Shown here: positions 61,964-64,000 of the stretch, piece after piece
How the letters are laid out: every line of letters begins with the position of its first letter
Numbering within the stretch: the first letter of the stretch is position 1
Assembly: GCA_944349635.1 (NCBI GenBank)
Contig: CALVNH010000001.1
Span: 124,001 to 188,000 of the forward strand
Reading direction: 5' to 3'
DNA length: 64,000 nucleotides
Source: an uncultured Clostridia bacterium
Lineage (GTDB): Bacteria; Bacillota; Clostridia; Christensenellales; CAG-917
The notes under the pieces: model-generated
Seen by the model: only the letters and a program-made list of their open reading frames with translations
What the model was told of the DNA's origin: nothing
Database searches by the model: none
Program-made: the position numbers and the translations under genes

Positions 61964-62548
61964 CTAAATCATTCCCGAAAACGCGGTGAACGCCAGGCTC
62001 ATGATGGAAGCCGTGACGAGTGTAATCGGAAAGCCTCTGAAAGGCTTCGGAATGGATTCCACGTCCATTCTCTCGCGTATACCCGCAAGCAGCAGTATGG
62101 CTATCGTGAAGCCCACTCCGCTGAACACACCGTTCAGGAAGGATAGCAACAGGCTCTCCGCAGCCGCCACCCCGTAGCTCTGCACGTTGAGAATGGCGAC
62201 GCCCAACACCGCGCAGTTGGTGGTGATGAGCGGCAGATACACACCCAGCGCGCTGTAAAGCGACGGCATGAATTTTTTGAGAATCATCTCGACCAGCTGC
62301 ACCAACGCGGCTATGACGAGAATGAACGCTATGGTCTGCAAATACTCTATTCCCGCCGCCACGAGCAGCTTTTGAACCAGCCACGTGAATATGGACGCTA
62401 TGCCCATGACGAATATAACGGCGAGCCCCATACCGAGAGCCGTGTCCGTCTTTTTGGACACACCGAGGAAGGGACAGCACCCGAGGAACTGACACAACAC
62501 GAAGTTGTTGACGAACACCGCACCTATAATGAGAAGAAAGTATGTCAT
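61964..62548 (-). CDS. rnfA: Rnf complex subunit A
   Basis: The product is 194 residues with six membrane helices. It has the RnfA/NqrE signature NNFVLCQFLGCCPFLGVSKK near residue 14 and TTNCAVLGVAILN near 108; the cysteines of these two half-helices bind a 2Fe-2S cluster in the membrane. The ATG overlaps the rnfE stop as ATGA. Confidence 0.97.
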   Translation of the reverse strand: MTYFLLIIGAVFVNNFVLCQFLGCCPFLGVSKKTDTALGMGLAVIFVMGIASIFTWLVQKLLVAAGIEYLQTIAFILVIAALVQLVEMILKKFMPSLYSALGVYLPLITTNCAVLGVAILNVQSYGVAAAESLLLSFLNGVFSGVGFTIAILLLAGIRERMDVESIPKPFRGFPITLVTASIMSLAFTAFSGMI

Positions 62549-63348
62549 TTGTCCGCCTCCTCACCTTTCGCGACGGCAGATACCGCCGCGTCGGACACGC
62601 CCGCGTCCTCAGCCGCACGCTTTTCCTCGTCCTCTTTCACGATGCCTTCGATGAGACTGTCAATCACTTTTCCCTCCTCTTCGTGGCGCAAGGCACGTTT
62701 TGCCGCCGCCTTGTCGGAGAGATGGTTGATTGCCGCCATCAGAATGCCGAGCGTGAGAAAACCGCCCGCGGGAAGCACGAACACTCCCATTGCGTAATCG
62801 GGTAGGTTGCCGAGTTCGACGCCGAACTCCACGTCGCCCAACGACCCGACAAAGAACGTGCCCGACCCCAGGAACTCTCTGATGAAACCTATCAGCATGA
62901 GCGCAAACGTAAAACCGAGTCCCATTCCCAGGCCGTCCAGAACGGAGTCGCCCACTTTGTTGATGCTGGCAAAAGCCTCCGCACGCGCAAGTATTATACA
63001 GTTGACGACTATGAGCGGCAGGTATATGCCGAGCGCGTCGTAGAGCGCGGGCACGAACTTGCGCAGAAGCATTTCCACAATCGTGACGAAAGTGGCGATG
63101 ATGAGCACGAATGCGGGAATTCTCACCTTGTCCGGAATGACGTTGCGCAACATGGAAACCAGCATGTTGGAGCACACCAGAACAACCGTCGCGGCGAGCC
63201 CCATGCCCAGTCCGTTGAACGCGCTGGTTGACACGGCAAGAGTGGGACACATTCCCAGCACCAGGCGGAACACGGGGTTTGACGCCAGAATGCCGTTTGC
63301 AACTATTTTGCCCTTTGCACGGGCGTCGAATTTCAGTTCACGCGTCAT
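62545..63348 (-). CDS. rnfE: Rnf complex subunit E
   Basis: The product is 267 residues. About 200 residues are the usual six-helix RnfE/NqrD core, with NPVFRLVLGMCPTLAVSTSA and VNCIILARAEAFAS as the paired Cys motifs. A further C-terminal extension of about 55 residues is charged and Ala/Glu-rich (DEEKRAAEDAGVSDAAVSAV), longer than common homologues. The ATG overlaps the rnfG stop. Confidence 0.96.
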   Translation of the reverse strand: MTRELKFDARAKGKIVANGILASNPVFRLVLGMCPTLAVSTSAFNGLGMGLAATVVLVCSNMLVSMLRNVIPDKVRIPAFVLIIATFVTIVEMLLRKFVPALYDALGIYLPLIVVNCIILARAEAFASINKVGDSVLDGLGMGLGFTFALMLIGFIREFLGSGTFFVGSLGDVEFGVELGNLPDYAMGVFVLPAGGFLTLGILMAAINHLSDKAAAKRALRHEEEGKVIDSLIEGIVKEDEEKRAAEDAGVSDAAVSAVAKGEEADK

Positions 63349-64000
63349 TGGTTCACCCCCGCACCGTAATTATTGAAAGCATACACCGCGGCGTTGACGG
63401 CGTTGTTGACGGCATTTGAGGTTCTCGTCGCGTTGCTTACGGCGTCCACGCCGTTTTCGCCTTTGCCGTTCAACTCGAAATTCTGGATTTTCGTTATGTC
63501 GACGCCTATATACTTTGCCTTGTTCGCATCCATTACTTTTTTGAAATATCCCGCCGTTTCGGACTGTGAATACTCTTCCAAGTCTTTGATTATGCCTTCC
63601 GCGGAAATGTGCACGAGAAGTTCGACGGTACCGCCCTTCGCCCCGCTGCCGGAAGCGCGGTAAACGTAGGCGACGTCGTTGCCTTCCGCGTCCTTTACGA
63701 CATAGCAGCCCAGCACTTCGTCCTTTCCGCCGGAATTGACGAGCCGCTCCTCGGATTTGACGACGAGCGAGGAATCGACTCCGTAATACTTCGCCACCTG
63801 AGAAATTATCATGGCGTCGGGGTCGACGTAAGTCAGCCAGTTCATAACGCCCAACAGCACGCCGGCGACGACGGCAATGAGCACCAGCACCACGACGCAC
63901 ATAACGACGTCTTTGGTGACGAACTTCGGTTTCTTCAGTTCGGGCGACGAAACTTTTTCCGCGGATTCGGAGGAAAGCACGGTTTCGGGCACGAAATCGG
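63345..64000 (-). CDS. rnfG: Rnf complex subunit G, 5-prime end at the window edge
   Basis: At least 215 residues. An N-terminal membrane helix (VVMCVVVLVLIAVVAGVLLG) precedes an extracytoplasmic FMN-binding domain. The flavin threonine is in DAVSNATRTSNAV, an S-x-A-T variant of the RnfG/NqrC S-G-A-T motif, near the C-terminus. A GTG at 63992 could be the start, but the frame stays open to the window edge and no Shine-Dalgarno can be seen, so it is marked as possibly partial. rnfC and rnfD should follow beyond 64000. Confidence 0.92.
   Translation of the reverse strand, partial: DFVPETVLSSESAEKVSSPELKKPKFVTKDVVMCVVVLVLIAVVAGVLLGVMNWLTYVDPDAMIISQVAKYYGVDSSLVVKSEERLVNSGGKDEVLGCYVVKDAEGNDVAYVYRASGSGAKGGTVELLVHISAEGIIKDLEEYSQSETAGYFKKVMDANKAKYIGVDITKIQNFELNGKGENGVDAVSNATRTSNAVNNAVNAAVYAFNNYGAGVNQ

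Overview
The window looks like chromosomal DNA of an anaerobic Bacillota (Clostridia-type) bacterium, probably an uncultured gut lineage. The evidence is moderate GC by eye, strong AGGAGG ribosome-binding sites, sigma-A promoters with 17-bp spacers, a V-type ATPase operon in the order H-I-K-E-C-F-A-B-D, an Rnf complex in the order (C-D)-G-E-A-B, and clostridial families (DUF4364, DUF5685, TIGR03960/TIGR03936, TM1266-like). A Christensenellales-like placement is a guess that needs a marker-gene tree. Almost every gene lies on the minus strand. I see no tRNA, rRNA, CRISPR array, insertion sequence or phage gene.

Layout. Position 1-128 is the end of an ArsR regulator. Positions 0.4-10.6 kb hold a minus-strand run: rpmE, a DUF1385-PrmC fusion, prfA, a Re-citrate-synthase-type enzyme, a small P-loop ATPase, thrC, trpS, then a three-gene unit of unknown function (DUF5685, a J-like/TPR/Cys-rich protein, a membrane protein). 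Positions 10.7-13.9 kb hold a TM1266-like ACT protein and a NitT/TauT-type ABC transporter behind a promoter with an operator-like palindrome and a long leader containing a terminator. Positions 13.9-18.8 kb hold a LolD/FtsX-type ABC system with an unknown lipoprotein. queH follows on the plus strand and may be leaderless. Positions 19.8-28.7 kb hold the V-ATPase and rpiB. Positions 29.2-39.0 kb hold one 3,279-residue surface protein. Positions 39.4-46.7 kb hold an acyl-CoA synthetase, GTP-dependent PEP carboxykinase, an M20 peptidase and a DUF4364 protein, with a long non-coding gap at 43.2-44.2 kb. Positions 47.2-55.8 kb hold a morphogenesis/RNA-processing block: minD, minE, a small membrane protein, an M50 protease, a ROK kinase, TIGR03960, TIGR03936, RNase E/G and a zinc-less MDR protein. 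degV and an aldo/keto reductase follow on plus. Finally come ppx/gppA-maf-mreB and rnfG-E-A-B.

How it fits together. Rnf converts the ferredoxin-to-NAD potential difference into an ion gradient. The V-ATPase rotor subunit keeps all five Na+ ligands known from Enterococcus hirae NtpK, so the energetics are probably sodium based. PEP carboxykinase, the citrate-synthase-like enzyme and the acyl-CoA synthetase fit fermentative or anaplerotic carbon metabolism.

Most interesting for follow-up: (1) the DUF5685/J-like/membrane operon, whose DUF5685 protein carries two Asp-rich motifs like class I isoprenoid synthases; (2) the TM1266-linked transporter with a possible unassigned riboswitch or attenuator; (3) stem-loops repeatedly placed directly upstream of Shine-Dalgarno sites; (4) near-complete avoidance of TTA, CTA and TCA codons, which leaves multi-kilobase codon-aligned antisense open frames; (5) the giant membrane-tethered repeat protein without a sortase motif. 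Starts were chosen from Shine-Dalgarno spacing and family length. No database search was possible.
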